A stretch of 64,000 nucleotides of DNA, from contig JAFBAO010000096.1 in the NCBI GenBank assembly GCA_019247715.1, positions 1 through 64,000 of the forward strand, read 5' to 3'. This stretch comes from Caulobacteraceae bacterium (GTDB lineage: Bacteria; Pseudomonadota; Alphaproteobacteria; Caulobacterales; Caulobacteraceae). Numbering within the stretch: position 1 is the stretch's first letter; each line of letters begins with the position of its first letter. Under the pieces are notes generated by a model. That model did no database searches, had not been told where the DNA came from, and saw nothing but the letters and a program-made list of their open reading frames with translations. Position numbers and translations under genes: made by a program. Shown here piece by piece: positions 49,743 to 59,326 of this stretch.

Positions 49743-51194
49743 GTGCAGCCGCGCCAGATCCTCACCGTCGCCGAAATCGGGGCGGCCGACCGGGCGGCGA
49801 TCGCGGCGGGGACGCCCGGCGCGGTGCTGATGGAGCGGGCCGGGACCGCGGTCGCCGACGCGATCTGCGAGCGCTTTGCGACGCAGCCGGTGCTGGTCCT
49901 GGCGGGGCCCGGCAACAACGGCGGCGACGCCTATGTGGTCGCGAGGGTCCTCAAGGCCCGCGGCTGGCAGGTCCGCGTTCAAGCGCTGGCGCCGCCGCGC
50001 ACCGACGATGCGCAGGGGGCGGCGGCCGGTTGGGATGGTCCCCTGGAGCCGCTGGCCGGCGTCTTCGGCGAGAATGAACTGGTGGTCGTCGGCCTCTTCG
50101 GCGCCGGCCTCGATCGGCCCCTGACCGGAGATGCCGTGAGGCTCGCGCGCCAGTCCGAGCGGATCAAGGACCGGATTATCGCCATCGACCTTCCGAGCGG
50201 CCTTTCCGGCGACGCCGCGCGCCCGGTGGGCGAGTGCGCGTTCCAGGCGGCGTTGACCGTCACTTTCCACGCCCGCAAGCCAGCGCACGTCCTGCAACCC
50301 GGGCGCGCCTATTGCGGGGAGGTGGTGGTGGCCGACATCGGCCTCGGCGACACGAAGGCGCAGCTCTTCGAGAATGGACCGGAGCTCTGGCTCGCGAAGT
50401 TTCCGCGTCCGCCGGTGGCGGCCCACAAGCACGCCCGTGGTCAGTTGATCGTGATCAGCAGGGACGCCTGGCGGACCGGCGCCGCGCGCCTGGCCGCCCG
50501 CGGCGCCCTGCGGGTGGGGGCTGGCCTGGTGACCTTGCTCTCGCCGCCGGACGCGCTGGCGGTCAACGCCGCGCACCTGGAGGCCGTGATGCTGGCGCCC
50601 TTCGAGACCGACCAGGAGCTGGAGGCGGCGGCCGGCTCGGTGGAGGCCGCGGTGATCGGCCCGGCCGCCAGCGTCAACGACGCGACGCTCGCCAACGTCT
50701 TGGCGCTCGCCCGCACCGGCGCGGCGCTGGTCATCGACGCGGACGCGCTCACCGTCTTCCGCGACGATCCGGAGGAGCTCTTCACGGTCCTCGACCGCGA
50801 CGACGTGCTGACCCCGCATCCCGGTGAATTCGAAAGGGTTTTTCCTGGCCTCCTCCGAAACGCCAAGAACAAGGCGGAGGCCGCGCGGGAGGCGGCGAGA
50901 AGGGCCGGCGCAGTCGTGCTGATCAAGGGGGCCGACACCGTCATCGCCGCTCCCGACGGGCGGGCGGCGGTGAATCTCAATGGGGCCCCCTGGCTTGCCA
51001 CCGCGGGCTCCGGCGACGTTCTGGCCGGCTTGATCGGGGGGCTGCTCGCCCAGGGGATGGAAAGCTTCGAGGCCGCCGCGGCGGGCGTTTGGATCCACGC
51101 CGCCTGCGGAGAGGCCTTCGGCCCGGGTCTGATCAGCGAGGATCTGCCCGATCTCGTCCCCAGGACGCTGGCCGATCTTCTGGCCCGCGCCTGA
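49743..51194 (+). CDS. nnrDE: Bifunctional NAD(P)HX epimerase / dehydratase
   Basis: 483 residues from GTG 49743. N-terminal YjeF_N epimerase (ILTVAEIGAADRAAI, VLVLAGPGNNGGDAYVVARVL, IIAIDLPSGLSGD). C-terminal ribokinase-like dehydratase (RVGAGLVTLLSP, ALVIDADAL, VLTPHPGEFERVF, VLIKGADTVIAAPDG, WLATAGSGDVLAGLIGGLLAQG). Together they repair hydrated NADH/NADPH. The position next to glnB is common in Caulobacterales. Somewhat short dehydratase start (KFPRPPVAAHKHARGQLIVI) but all key motifs are present. Confidence 0.93.
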   Translation: MQPRQILTVAEIGAADRAAIAAGTPGAVLMERAGTAVADAICERFATQPVLVLAGPGNNGGDAYVVARVLKARGWQVRVQALAPPRTDDAQGAAAGWDGPLEPLAGVFGENELVVVGLFGAGLDRPLTGDAVRLARQSERIKDRIIAIDLPSGLSGDAARPVGECAFQAALTVTFHARKPAHVLQPGRAYCGEVVVADIGLGDTKAQLFENGPELWLAKFPRPPVAAHKHARGQLIVISRDAWRTGAARLAARGALRVGAGLVTLLSPPDALAVNAAHLEAVMLAPFETDQELEAAAGSVEAAVIGPAASVNDATLANVLALARTGAALVIDADALTVFRDDPEELFTVLDRDDVLTPHPGEFERVFPGLLRNAKNKAEAAREAARRAGAVVLIKGADTVIAAPDGRAAVNLNGAPWLATAGSGDVLAGLIGGLLAQGMESFEAAAAGVWIHAACGEAFGPGLISEDLPDLVPRTLADLLARA

Positions 51195-51304
51195 ACGGCC
51201 GCTCCGGTCCCGGGTCGGCGCCGGCCTGCGGCGAAGTTCAGACTCGGGTGAGCAAGTCGGACGTATAAACTCGATCCGAACGATTCCTTGTCGGGAGAGA
51301 ATGC

Positions 51305-51646
51305 ATGAGCCGCCGTATCCGAAGCCTGCTGATCGCGCTGGCCGCCGGGGCCGTCGCGCTAGGGGCCGGCGCCGCCGAGGCCCGGAGCCACCACCATCAC
51401 CATCATCATGCCGCCGCTGCCGCCAGCCACGGCGGAAACCACCATCATCATCATCGTCACGGGCATGCGGCCGCCGACCGCGATCACCATCATCACCACC
51501 ACCATCATCACGGCGCGACTCCCGTCGATCATAGCGGACGCCATCACCATCGCGCTCACCACGCCGCCGCCGGCGCGGCGCCGGGCGCTTGCCGCAGCGT
51601 CCGGCTACACGGCCAGTGGGTCCAGCGCTGCAACTTCGCCAATTAG
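51305..51646 (+). CDS. Exported histidine-rich protein, probable metal binder
   Basis: 113 residues; GGGAGAGAA lies just upstream of the ATG. Signal peptide: RSLLIALAAGAVALGAGAAEA. The mature part has 31 His, in runs of 7, 5 and 9 plus HHH and HH clusters separated by Ala/Gly/Asp. The last ~25 residues (GACRSVRLHGQWVQRCNFAN) have two Cys that could form a disulfide and no His runs, so this may be a small folded anchor. His runs bind Ni, Zn, Co or Cu (established chemistry); the metal and role are not known. The upstream gene is nnrDE and the downstream one is an ECF sigma factor, neither explains it. Confidence 0.75.
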   Translation: MSRRIRSLLIALAAGAVALGAGAAEARSHHHHHHHAAAAASHGGNHHHHHRHGHAAADRDHHHHHHHHHGATPVDHSGRHHHRAHHAAAGAAPGACRSVRLHGQWVQRCNFAN

Positions 51647-51909
51647 CCGCCGACAGGGTGAAGAGCTCACCCGGGTTCGATCTGCGCGGTCAGGAACGGC
51701 GACAGCGAAGCGCGCCGGCGTCGGGCCGCGCCCGCGCCCCGGCCTGGCGCGAACCGGGGGGCGCCGACTGAACCGCTCGGGGGTGCGGTTTCGCTCATAT
51801 TGACGCCGGCCTTTGGAAAATCCTCAATTGGAGCGGGAGGCGGAGGCCGATCCACCGTGGGGCGGCGGCTTCTGTGCTTCGTTCGCGGCGCGCCGACGAT
51901 TGGAGCTCG

Positions 51910-52464
51910 ATGACCGACGCCATCAAGCGCAAGGCCGCCGTCCCCACGGACGTCGAAGCCCTGGCGATCCGCTACCGGCGCCCCCTGCTTCGCTATTTCA
52001 AACGGCGCGTGGGCGGCGACGCGGAGGCCGAGGACCTGGCCCAGGAGGTGTTCGTCCGAATCCTGCGCCAGCCCCAGCCGACGATCGAGAACAAGGACGG
52101 CTACATCTTCACGGTGGCCGCGAATCTGCTGCGCGATCGGGCCAGGCAGGCCCGCAGCCGGCCCGAGCAAGTCGAACTCGCAAGCGAGGTCTTCGACCCC
52201 GCTCTCGTTGAGGATTTCACACCCGATCGCGTCTTAGTTGGCAGGGAGCGTCTTTGGGAAGTGCTCGCGCACCTGAACGAATTGGAGCCCAGGACGCGCG
52301 ACATCATCCTCATGTTCAGGCTCGATCGCATGCGCCAGCGCGACATCGCCAAGACCCTCGGCATCTCGGTAAGCGCCGTGGAGAAGCACGTGGCGCGCGC
52401 ACTCGCCCATCTCGTCGAACGCCTGGAGCTGCGGAGGGACGTTGGGGCCGACGATGGGTCATGA
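51910..52464 (+). CDS. ECF RNA polymerase sigma factor, FecI-like
   Basis: 184 residues from ATG 51910 (GGAG 5 bp upstream). Region 2: LAIRYRRPLLRYFKRRVGGDAEAEDLAQEVFVRILRQ with DGYIFTVAANLLRDRARQ. Region 4: LNELEPRTRDIILMFRLDRMRQRDIAKTLGISVSAVEKHVARAL. This is the FecI type that turns on TonB-dependent receptor genes. The anti-sigma fecR gene overlaps its 3' end by 11 bp. Confidence 0.92.
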   Translation: MTDAIKRKAAVPTDVEALAIRYRRPLLRYFKRRVGGDAEAEDLAQEVFVRILRQPQPTIENKDGYIFTVAANLLRDRARQARSRPEQVELASEVFDPALVEDFTPDRVLVGRERLWEVLAHLNELEPRTRDIILMFRLDRMRQRDIAKTLGISVSAVEKHVARALAHLVERLELRRDVGADDGS

Positions 52465-53428
52465 CCCCATCAGCGAGGAGGCCGCCCTGTGGCGCGTGCG
52501 GTTGGCCGCCGGGACGGCGAACCGGGCGGCGCTCGAGGACTGGTTGCGCGAGGACCCGCGCCGCCGCGCCCGCTTCGAAGAGGTGGAAGCGGTGTGGGGC
52601 TTCTTCGATGAGGTGCGCAATCACCCGGAAATGCGGCGGCTGCGGCAGCTGCGCACCGAGCGGTCGCAGGACGTGCGGCGGCGGCGGCGAAGGGTTCTCG
52701 GCCTGGCGGCGGCGGCCTCGGTGGCGGTGGCGAGCCTCATCGCCGGGGGGTTGCTTTGGACCGGAAAGCCCCTGGTCCTCGAATCCTCGGACCGGGGCCG
52801 CGAGGTCGTGCAACTGTCGGACGGCTCGCGAGTCACCCTCGACCTGCGCTCGCGGCTCGAGGTGCGCTATTCGCTCATGCGGCGGGACCTGACCCTGACC
52901 GCGGGGCAGGCGTATTTCTGCGTGGCGCGCAACAAGCTGCGGCCGTTCACGGTCTTCGCCTTGGGCCGCGCCGTCGTGGCCACCGGCACGGCGTTCAACG
53001 TGGACCTGCAGGGCAAGACGCTGGCGGTTGCGCTGCTGAAAGGCCATGTGCGGATCACCGGCGCCGCCCGCGAAACGGGGGCGGGCGCGAACGTCGAGCT
53101 CAGTCCCGGCCAGGCGTTGGTCGCTGGGCCTGGCGAGCTATCCGTGTCGTCCTTCGACCCCGGCGCGGTGCTGGCCTGGCAGGCGGGGCGACTGGTGTTC
53201 AGCGACGTCTCGCTGGGCGAGGCGATCGAGCGGGAGAACCGCTACGCCGAGCGGCCCGTGACGCTCGACGATCCGCGCCTGAAGGGGCTGAGGCTGAGCG
53301 GCGTATTCAACGCCGGGGACACCCGGGCTTTCGCCGAGGCCGTCTCCACCATGCTGCCGGTGGCGGCGCGCTTTCAACGCGACGGCGCCGTCGATCTGTC
53401 GGCGAGGCGGTTGCCCAAGCGCCCCTGA
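52454..53428 (+). CDS. FecR-family anti-sigma / sigma regulator
   Basis: 324 residues from ATG 52454. Cytosolic N-terminal domain (AALWRVRLAAGTANRAALEDWLREDPRRRARFEEVEAVW), one membrane helix (VLGLAAAASVAVASLIAGGLLW), and periplasmic FecR domain (VVQLSDGSRVTLDLRSRLEV, GQAYFCVAR, VVATGTAFNVDLQGK, VELSPGQALVAG, GRLVFSDVSLGEAI). In full Fec systems a TonB-dependent receptor follows; here an SDR gene follows instead. Confidence 0.92.
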   Translation: MGHDPISEEAALWRVRLAAGTANRAALEDWLREDPRRRARFEEVEAVWGFFDEVRNHPEMRRLRQLRTERSQDVRRRRRRVLGLAAAASVAVASLIAGGLLWTGKPLVLESSDRGREVVQLSDGSRVTLDLRSRLEVRYSLMRRDLTLTAGQAYFCVARNKLRPFTVFALGRAVVATGTAFNVDLQGKTLAVALLKGHVRITGAARETGAGANVELSPGQALVAGPGELSVSSFDPGAVLAWQAGRLVFSDVSLGEAIERENRYAERPVTLDDPRLKGLRLSGVFNAGDTRAFAEAVSTMLPVAARFQRDGAVDLSARRLPKRP

Positions 53429-53533
53429 TAGGCCGCGGGGAGGGCGGACCATCTGCTCGGCTTGACCCTAGTCACCTGGCTGGGAGACTTTGGCGGTGTC
53501 ATCGCCCCCGGGGCGTCGAGCGGAGCGCTGAAA

Positions 53534-54343
53534 ATGCAGGCACTGAAGGGCCGGGTCGCAGCCATCACCGGCGCGGGGAGCGGCATCGGCCGCGGCATGG
53601 CGATGGCCTTCGCGCGCGAGGGGATGAAGCTCGCGGTGATGGACATCGACCTCTCGGCCGCCGAGGCGGTGGCCCAGGAGGCGCGCGGCGCGGGCGCCGA
53701 GGCGATGGCGCTCGCCTGCGACGTCTCCAGCCGCGCCGAGGTCCGGGGGGCGGCCGACCGCATCTTCGATCGGTTCGGAGCGGTTCACGTCCTGTGCAAC
53801 AACGCCGGGGTGACGCTGTTCAAGAAGGTCGCCCACATGACCGACGCCGACTGGGACTGGATGCTCGGCGTGGACTTCATGGGCATCGTCTACGGCTACC
53901 AGGCCTTCGTGCCTCGGATGGTGGCGCAGGGCGCCGGCGGGCATATCGTCAACACCGCCTCGGGCGCCGGGGTGATCCCCGACGTGGTCGAGGACCACAC
54001 CGCCTACGCCGCCTCGAAAGCCGCGGCGGTGGCGCTGGCGGTCAACCTCCGCCTCGAGCTTGCGCGCGAGAACATCGGGGTCTCGGCCTTGTGCCCGGGG
54101 ATGGTGCGGACCCGGATCCTCGAGGCCGGCCGCGCCCGTCCGGCCAAGTTCGGCGGGCCGAGCGGCGAGGCCGAACAGGTCCCGGGAATGGCGGACCCGA
54201 TGCACGACGCCATGGACCCGGAAGAAGTCGGCCGAATCGTGGTCAGGGGGATTCGAGAAAACAGGAAGTACATCTTCACTCACCCGCAAGGCCGAGGCCG
54301 GGTGACGGAATATTACCAGCGCATGCTTGAGGATTTCGATTGA
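53534..54343 (+). CDS. Short-chain dehydrogenase/reductase
   Basis: 269 residues from ATG 53534; the frame opens at 53462 but the lead is non-family. NAD(P) motif TGAGSGIG (residues 12-19), DIDLSAAEAV (Asp suggests NAD preference), CNNAGVT, and the catalytic Tyr158 and Lys162 in YAASK with a preceding Ser in TASGAG. The C-terminal ~60 residues (MDPEEVGRIVVRGIRENRKYIFTHP) are like those of the steroid/alcohol SDRs. Substrate unknown. Confidence 0.9.
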   Translation: MQALKGRVAAITGAGSGIGRGMAMAFAREGMKLAVMDIDLSAAEAVAQEARGAGAEAMALACDVSSRAEVRGAADRIFDRFGAVHVLCNNAGVTLFKKVAHMTDADWDWMLGVDFMGIVYGYQAFVPRMVAQGAGGHIVNTASGAGVIPDVVEDHTAYAASKAAAVALAVNLRLELARENIGVSALCPGMVRTRILEAGRARPAKFGGPSGEAEQVPGMADPMHDAMDPEEVGRIVVRGIRENRKYIFTHPQGRGRVTEYYQRMLEDFD

Positions 54344-54390
54344 GGACTTGGCGCGGCCGTGCGAGGTGCGACCTTCAGTCCGGCCTCGAC

Positions 54391-54475
54391 TGGTGCGGGC
54401 GGAGGGACTCGAACCCCCATGCCGTTAGGCGCTCGGACCTAAACCGAGTGCGTCTGCCAATTCCGCCACGCCCGC
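54391..54475 (-). tRNA. tRNA-Leu, anticodon TAG
   Basis: Minus strand, 85 nt with encoded CCA. Acceptor GCGGGCG pairs with CGCCCGC; anticodon arm CTCGG-TTTAGGT-CCGAG gives TAG; class II variable arm; T arm GGGGGTTCGAGTCCCTC. Located between the SDR gene and tig. The remaining intergenic sequence (54344-54390 and 54476-54594) shows no gene. Confidence 0.95.
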
Positions 54476-54594
54476 GGCGGGGAGGGTTCATATAGCGGGC
54501 GGGCCAGCGCGCCAACGGCCGCGTCGCCGCCCCGAGGGCCGAGCAGCGCGGCTATCGAGAAGGGAAGGTCCCCCTCCTCCCTGCGGCGAGCGCC

Positions 54595-54624
54595 CTTGAA
54601 GCTTGGGGAGGCGGCGTGACATAA
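54595..54624 (+). promoter_or_regulatory. Candidate promoter of tig, CTTGAA-N18-ACATAA
   Basis: CTTGAA (54595-54600), 18-bp spacer, ACATAA (54619-54624), 48 bp upstream of the tig ATG. The same two hexamers with the same spacer precede lon. CTTGAA is the -35 of heat-shock (RpoH) promoters; the -10 fits less well, so a housekeeping promoter remains possible. Confidence 0.5.
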
Positions 54625-54671
54625 GGGCCGCTCTTCGCCGGCTCTATCGCCGCGATCAATCTGGAACGTCC

Positions 54672-56204
54672 ATGCAAGTTATTCAAAGATCAGGCGAAGG
54701 CCTGAACCGGGTCTATGGCGTCACGGTGGGCGCCGAGGAGCTGGGCGCCCGGCTAGAGGCCCGCATCGCCGAGCTCGCCCCCCGCCTCAACCTGCGCGGT
54801 TTTCGGCCCGGCAAGGTGCCGGCCGCCCACGTCAAGCGGATCTACGGCAAGGCGCTGATGGGCGAGGTGGTCGAGCAGACGATCAGCGAGACCAGCCAGA
54901 AGGTGCTGGACGACAACGGCCTGCGGGCCGCGTCCCAGCCGGACCTGAAGCCCGAAGTCGACATGGAAGAAGTCATCGCCGGCAAGCTGGACCTCGCCTA
55001 CGAGCTCAACGTCGAGGTGATGCCCGACTTCGAGCCGGCCGAGCCTGGCGACCTGAAGCTCGAGCGCCCGGTCTATACCCCCGACGAGGCGGAGGTGGAC
55101 GAGGCCCTGGCGGAGCTGGCCCGGCAGAGCCGGACCTACGAGGACCGCGCGGACGGCGCCAAGGCCAAGGACGGCGACCAGCTGATCATCGATTTCGTTG
55201 GCCGGATCGACGGCGAGGCTTTCGAGGGCGGGACGGCCGAAGACGCCCAGCTGGTGCTGGGCTCGGGCCAGTTCATCCCCGGCTTCGAGGCCCAGCTCCT
55301 GGGCGCGGCGGCCGGCGATGCGGTGACGGTGAAGACCAGCTTCCCGGACGACTACGGGGTCGAACGGCTGAAGGGCAAGGCGGCCGAATTCGAGGTCAAG
55401 GTAAAGGCCGTTAAGGCGCCGGTGGAGGGTCCGCCCGACGACGCCCTGGCCGAGCGGCTCGGCATGGGCGACCTGGAGGCCCTGAGAAACGCCCTGCGGG
55501 TCAACCTCGAAGGCCGGTACGGAACCGCCTCGCGCATCAAGATCAAGCGCCAGCTGCTGGACAAGCTCGACGCCGGGCACGCGTTCCCGCTGCCCGCCCG
55601 GATGGTGGACGCCGAATTCTCCGCGATCTGGTCGCAGGTGGAGGACGAGCGCAAGCGCGGCGAGGCCGAGCCGGAGGACGAAGGCAAGTCGGACGAGACC
55701 CTGCGGGCGGAGTACCGCAAGATCGCCGAACGCCGGGTCCGGCTCGGGCTGGTGCTGGCCGAGATCGGCCGGCGCAACAACATCGCCGTCTCCGATCAGG
55801 AGCTGACCGAGGCCATGCGCCAGGAGGCCATGCGCTTCGGCCCTCAGGCCCAGCAGATCTTCGACCTTCTGCGGCAGAATCCGAACGCCCAGGCCCAGAT
55901 CCGCGCACCGATCTACGAGGAGAAGGTCGTCGACCTGATCCTCTCCAAGGCCGAGGTGGCCGATCGGCCGGTCAGCAAGGAGGAGCTGCTGGCCGAGGAC
56001 GAACTGCCCGAGGGCTATGGCGGAGACGCCAAGACGCCCAAGCCAGCCCGCAAGGCGGCGGCCAAGACGGGCGAGGCGGACGGCGAGGCGCCGGCCAAGC
56101 CGGCCGCCAAGAAGCCCGCCAAGAAGGCCGCGGCGAGCGAGGCGTCGGCGGAGGCGGCGAAACCCGCCAAAGCCAAGCGGGGTTCCAAGCCGGAACCGGC
56201 GTAA
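54672..56204 (+). CDS. tig: Trigger factor, ribosome-associated chaperone/PPIase
   Basis: 510 residues from ATG 54672. Ribosome-binding N-domain with the GFRPGKVP signature ([21 protein letters not shown]), PPIase domain ([56 protein letters not shown]), C-terminal chaperone arms ([23 protein letters not shown]). Usual length is 430-450; from ~452 there is an extra ~59-residue Lys/Ala/Glu tail with [14 protein letters not shown] repeats. First gene of the tig-clpP-clpX-lon block. Confidence 0.96.
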   Translation: MQVIQRSGEGLNRVYGVTVGAEELGARLEARIAELAPRLNLRGFRPGKVPAAHVKRIYGKALMGEVVEQTISETSQKVLDDNGLRAASQPDLKPEVDMEEVIAGKLDLAYELNVEVMPDFEPAEPGDLKLERPVYTPDEAEVDEALAELARQSRTYEDRADGAKAKDGDQLIIDFVGRIDGEAFEGGTAEDAQLVLGSGQFIPGFEAQLLGAAAGDAVTVKTSFPDDYGVERLKGKAAEFEVKVKAVKAPVEGPPDDALAERLGMGDLEALRNALRVNLEGRYGTASRIKIKRQLLDKLDAGHAFPLPARMVDAEFSAIWSQVEDERKRGEAEPEDEGKSDETLRAEYRKIAERRVRLGLVLAEIGRRNNIAVSDQELTEAMRQEAMRFGPQAQQIFDLLRQNPNAQAQIRAPIYEEKVVDLILSKAEVADRPVSKEELLAEDELPEGYGGDAKTPKPARKAAAKTGEADGEAPAKPAAKKPAKKAAASEASAEAAKPAKAKRGSKPEPA

Positions 56205-56315
56205 CGGCGACCTTCTTGGCGGCCGAGCCCAGAGGTTGCAACGGAGCGGCCGGCACGCGATATCCCGGGCCACGTCGGCCCCGCCGCCGGCCCTCAGCGA
56301 TTCGAAAGGCTCTCA

Positions 56316-56942
56316 ATGCGCGATCCGTTCTCCACCTCCCTCAACCTGGTGCCGATGGTGGTGGAGCAGTCCAGCCGCGGCGAGCGAGCCTTCGACATCT
56401 TCTCGCGTCTGCTGCGCGAGCGGGTGATCTTCCTGAACGGCCCGGTCGACGACAACCTCTCGGCGCTGATCTGCGCCCAGCTCCTCTACCTGGAGAGCGA
56501 GAACCCCAAGAAGCAGATCGACATGTACATCAACTCGCCGGGGGGCATCGTCACCTCCGGCCTGGCGATCTACGACACCATGCAATACATCCGAAGCCCG
56601 GTCAGCACGACCTGCATGGGCATGGCCGCCTCCATGGGCTCCTTCCTGCTCATGGCCGGCGAGAAGGGCCTGCGGGTCGCCCTGCCGAACGCGCGGATCA
56701 TGGTGCACCAGCCCTCCGGAGGCTTCCAGGGCAAGGCCTCGGACATCGAGCGCCACGCCGAGGACATCGTCAAGACCAAGCGCCGGCTCAACGAGCTCTA
56801 CGCCAAGCACTGCGGGCGCACCTACGAGGAGGTCGAACGGACCTTGGACCGCGACCACTTCATGAGCGCCGAGGAGGCGAAGGCCTGGGGCATCGTGGAC
56901 CACATCTACGAGAGCCGCGTCGCCGCCGAGGCGGACGCCTAG
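56316..56942 (+). CDS. clpP: ATP-dependent Clp protease proteolytic subunit
   Basis: 208 residues. Catalytic triad in canonical context: Ser106 ([12 protein letters not shown]), His131 ([11 protein letters not shown]), Asp180 ([13 protein letters not shown]). Oxyanion region [19 protein letters not shown]. Forms the tetradecameric chamber with ClpX, encoded 1.1 kb downstream, and ClpA. The 3' end overlaps the small minus-strand gene by 4 bp. Confidence 0.97.
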   Translation: MRDPFSTSLNLVPMVVEQSSRGERAFDIFSRLLRERVIFLNGPVDDNLSALICAQLLYLESENPKKQIDMYINSPGGIVTSGLAIYDTMQYIRSPVSTTCMGMAASMGSFLLMAGEKGLRVALPNARIMVHQPSGGFQGKASDIERHAEDIVKTKRRLNELYAKHCGRTYEEVERTLDRDHFMSAEEAKAWGIVDHIYESRVAAEADA

Positions 56943-57202
56943 GCGGACCCGGCAAGAGCCGACACCCGGGCGAGGAGCGCGGCCTCGCCCGCCGGTTCGC
57001 TCACCTCGAATCGGTCGAAGTCCGTCCCGTCCGGCGTCCGGATATCGGCGAACAAGCCGGCGGGGTCCTCGTGGAAGTGTAGAAAAGCCTTCGATTTCAG
57101 GTAAAAGACACCCCGAGAGCGCTCCGTCAGCCTCGGGAAGGCGCGGATCTGCGCGAGAAGGGGCTCGATCCGGTCCAGAGCCTCGGGGCGTGCGTGCCTC
57201 AC
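56939..57202 (-). CDS. Small conserved-looking hypothetical protein between clpP and clpX
   Basis: 87 residues: [56 protein letters not shown]. The [22 protein letters not shown] pattern looks like a compact beta-rich domain (a YjbR/MmcQ-like or luciferase-type small fold is possible). Its start overlaps the HAD-IB stop by 4 bp, so the two are translated together. Function unknown. Confidence 0.7.
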   Translation of the reverse strand: MRHARPEALDRIEPLLAQIRAFPRLTERSRGVFYLKSKAFLHFHEDPAGLFADIRTPDGTDFDRFEVSEPAGEAALLARVSALAGSA

Positions 57203-57828
57203 CGTCCGCCTCCTCCGAAGACCTTCATGCCCTGCTCCTCGGCCAGGGCCAGCATTTCGGTGTCGCCGGCGCTGTCTCCATAGGCCGCTTCCAGCCGCAC
57301 CGCCTCGCCGAACGCCTCGCGCAGCCGCCGCGCCTTCTCCGGCCCCCGGCAGTTGGGTCCGACGAGCGCCCCGGTCAGGCGCCCCTCGGGGTCGACCGCC
57401 AGGCGCGTGCCGATCAGGCGTTCGGCCCCCAGCCCGCGCGCGAACGGGGCCACGAGGGGCTCGGGCGATGCGGTGACGATGACCAGGCGCGCGCTGCGGC
57501 CCTGCCAGCGCCGCCAGACGGCCAGGGCGTCCGGCCTGAGAAGGGAAGGGGCTCTTTCGGTGGCGAAGCCCTGGGCCTCGGCCTCCAGCTGGGTCAGGGG
57601 GGTCCCGGCCAGGAACTCCTTGACGCAGGCGGCCTTCAGGCGGCTCCGGTCGGAGTCGCTCAGGAACCGCGCCGCCGCCGGGAGCAGCCGCGCCAGCCCG
57701 GCGGCGTAACGTCGCGCGCCCGCCCGCCAGGCGAGGAAGGCGAGGAAACTGTCACGGCAGGTCAGGGTGCCGTCGAAATCGAACGCCACCAGCGGGCGGA
57801 AGGTCGCAAGGGACTGGCGGTCGAGCAC
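57199..57828 (-). CDS. HAD-IB family phosphatase (SerB/PgpC-like)
   Basis: 209 residues. Motif I LVAFDFDGTLTCRDSFLAFL, motif II LVIVTASPEPLVAPFA, motif III with GPEKARRLREAF, motif IV AYGDSAGDTEMLALA. HAD-IB enzymes include phosphoserine phosphatases and PgpC-type phosphatidylglycerophosphatases; the length and the short cap fit the latter broader group. It is encoded opposite to the clp genes. Confidence 0.85.
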   Translation of the reverse strand: MLDRQSLATFRPLVAFDFDGTLTCRDSFLAFLAWRAGARRYAAGLARLLPAAARFLSDSDRSRLKAACVKEFLAGTPLTQLEAEAQGFATERAPSLLRPDALAVWRRWQGRSARLVIVTASPEPLVAPFARGLGAERLIGTRLAVDPEGRLTGALVGPNCRGPEKARRLREAFGEAVRLEAAYGDSAGDTEMLALAEEQGMKVFGGGGR

Positions 57829-58053
57829 GTTACCTCACATATTCGGAGCCTTCACGCAGGCGGACTCAAATGCCACAGCCGGGCCCGGTCGGCGCCCGAG
57901 TCGTCCCGGCGGGCTTGTGATCCGCGTGCGGATCGGGGAATGTCAAGAATTGGACAACCCGCGGCGCATATCCTGCATGGCCAGCAGGGTGGAACGTACG
58001 GTGACGGTCGGCGTTTCGCTTCGTCGAGCGCCGTCGAAGAGTGAGATGAGACC

Positions 58054-59316
58054 ATGACCAAAGCCGCTAGCGGCGACGGCAAGAGCACTCTCTACTGCTC
58101 TTTTTGCGGCAAGAGTCAGCACGAGGTGCGGAAACTAATTGCCGGCCCGACCGTGTTCATTTGCGATGAATGCGTCGAGCTTTGCATGGATATTATTCGC
58201 GAAGAACACAAGATCGCCTTCGTGAAATCCAAGGACGGCGTCCCCACGCCGCGTGAGATACGTGAGGTGCTCGACGATTACGTGATTGGCCAGGACCACG
58301 CCAAGAAAGTGTTGTCTGTGGCGGTTCACAATCACTACAAGCGTCTGAACCACGCCCAGAAGAACAACGACGTCGAGCTGGCAAAGTCCAACATCCTGCT
58401 GGTGGGGCCCACCGGGGTCGGCAAGACCCTGCTGGCCCAGACCCTGGCCCGAATCATCGACGTGCCGTTCACCATGGCGGACGCGACCACCCTCACCGAA
58501 GCGGGCTATGTCGGCGAGGACGTGGAGAATATCATCCTTAAGTTGCTGCAGGCGGCCGACTACAACGTCGAGAGGGCCCAGCGCGGGATCGTCTACATCG
58601 ACGAAGTCGACAAGATCAGCCGCAAGTCGGACAACCCCTCGATCACCCGCGACGTCTCGGGCGAGGGCGTCCAACAGGCCCTGCTGAAGATCATGGAGGG
58701 CACCGTGGCCTCGGTGCCCCCCCAAGGCGGCCGCAAGCACCCGCAGCAGGAATTCCTGCAGGTCGACACCACCAACATGCTGTTCATCTGCGGCGGCGCC
58801 TTCGCGGGGCTGGAGAAGATCATCTCAGGCCGCGGCAAGGGCACCTCGATCGGCTTCTCGGCCAAGGTCGCCGATCCCGACGAGCGGCGGACGGGTGAGA
58901 TCCTGCGCCAGGTGGAACCCGACGATTTACAGCGGTTCGGTCTCATCCCGGAATTCATCGGCCGCCTGCCGGTGATCGCCACCCTGGACGACCTCGACGA
59001 GGAGGCCCTGGTCAAGATCTTGACCGAGCCCAAGAACGCCCTGGTCAAGCAGTACCAGCGGCTCTTCGAGATGGAGAACGTGGGTCTGACCTTCAGCGAC
59101 GACGCCCTGAAGGCGGTGGCGCGCAAGGCCATCGCCCGCAAGACCGGCGCGCGGGGGCTGCGCTCGATCCTGGAAGGCATCCTGCTCGACATCATGTTCG
59201 AGCTGCCCACCATGCAGGGCGTCGAGGAGGTGGTGGTCAACGCCGAGGTCGTGGAGGGCCGGGCCCAGCCGCTGCTCATCTACGCCGAGAAGAAGGGCGG
59301 GGCCGCTTCGGCCTGA
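58054..59316 (+). CDS. clpX: ATP-dependent unfoldase ClpX
   Basis: 420 residues. N-terminal zinc-binding domain with Cys15, Cys18, Cys37 and Cys40. Walker A GPTGVGKT at 118-125, Walker [11 protein letters not shown], sensor and pore loops ([20 protein letters not shown]), and the arginine-finger region [10 protein letters not shown]. Feeds substrates into ClpP; in Caulobacterales it is essential for cell-cycle proteolysis (established). The 225-bp upstream gap contains its own promoter region, no gene. Confidence 0.98.
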   Translation: MTKAASGDGKSTLYCSFCGKSQHEVRKLIAGPTVFICDECVELCMDIIREEHKIAFVKSKDGVPTPREIREVLDDYVIGQDHAKKVLSVAVHNHYKRLNHAQKNNDVELAKSNILLVGPTGVGKTLLAQTLARIIDVPFTMADATTLTEAGYVGEDVENIILKLLQAADYNVERAQRGIVYIDEVDKISRKSDNPSITRDVSGEGVQQALLKIMEGTVASVPPQGGRKHPQQEFLQVDTTNMLFICGGAFAGLEKIISGRGKGTSIGFSAKVADPDERRTGEILRQVEPDDLQRFGLIPEFIGRLPVIATLDDLDEEALVKILTEPKNALVKQYQRLFEMENVGLTFSDDALKAVARKAIARKTGARGLRSILEGILLDIMFELPTMQGVEEVVVNAEVVEGRAQPLLIYAEKKGGAASA

Positions 59317-59326
59317 GCCGGCAAGC

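Noticed and set aside
49741..51098. Minus-strand frame opposite nnrDE
   Set aside because: Shadow frame; the plus strand carries complete YjeF_N and dehydratase motifs.
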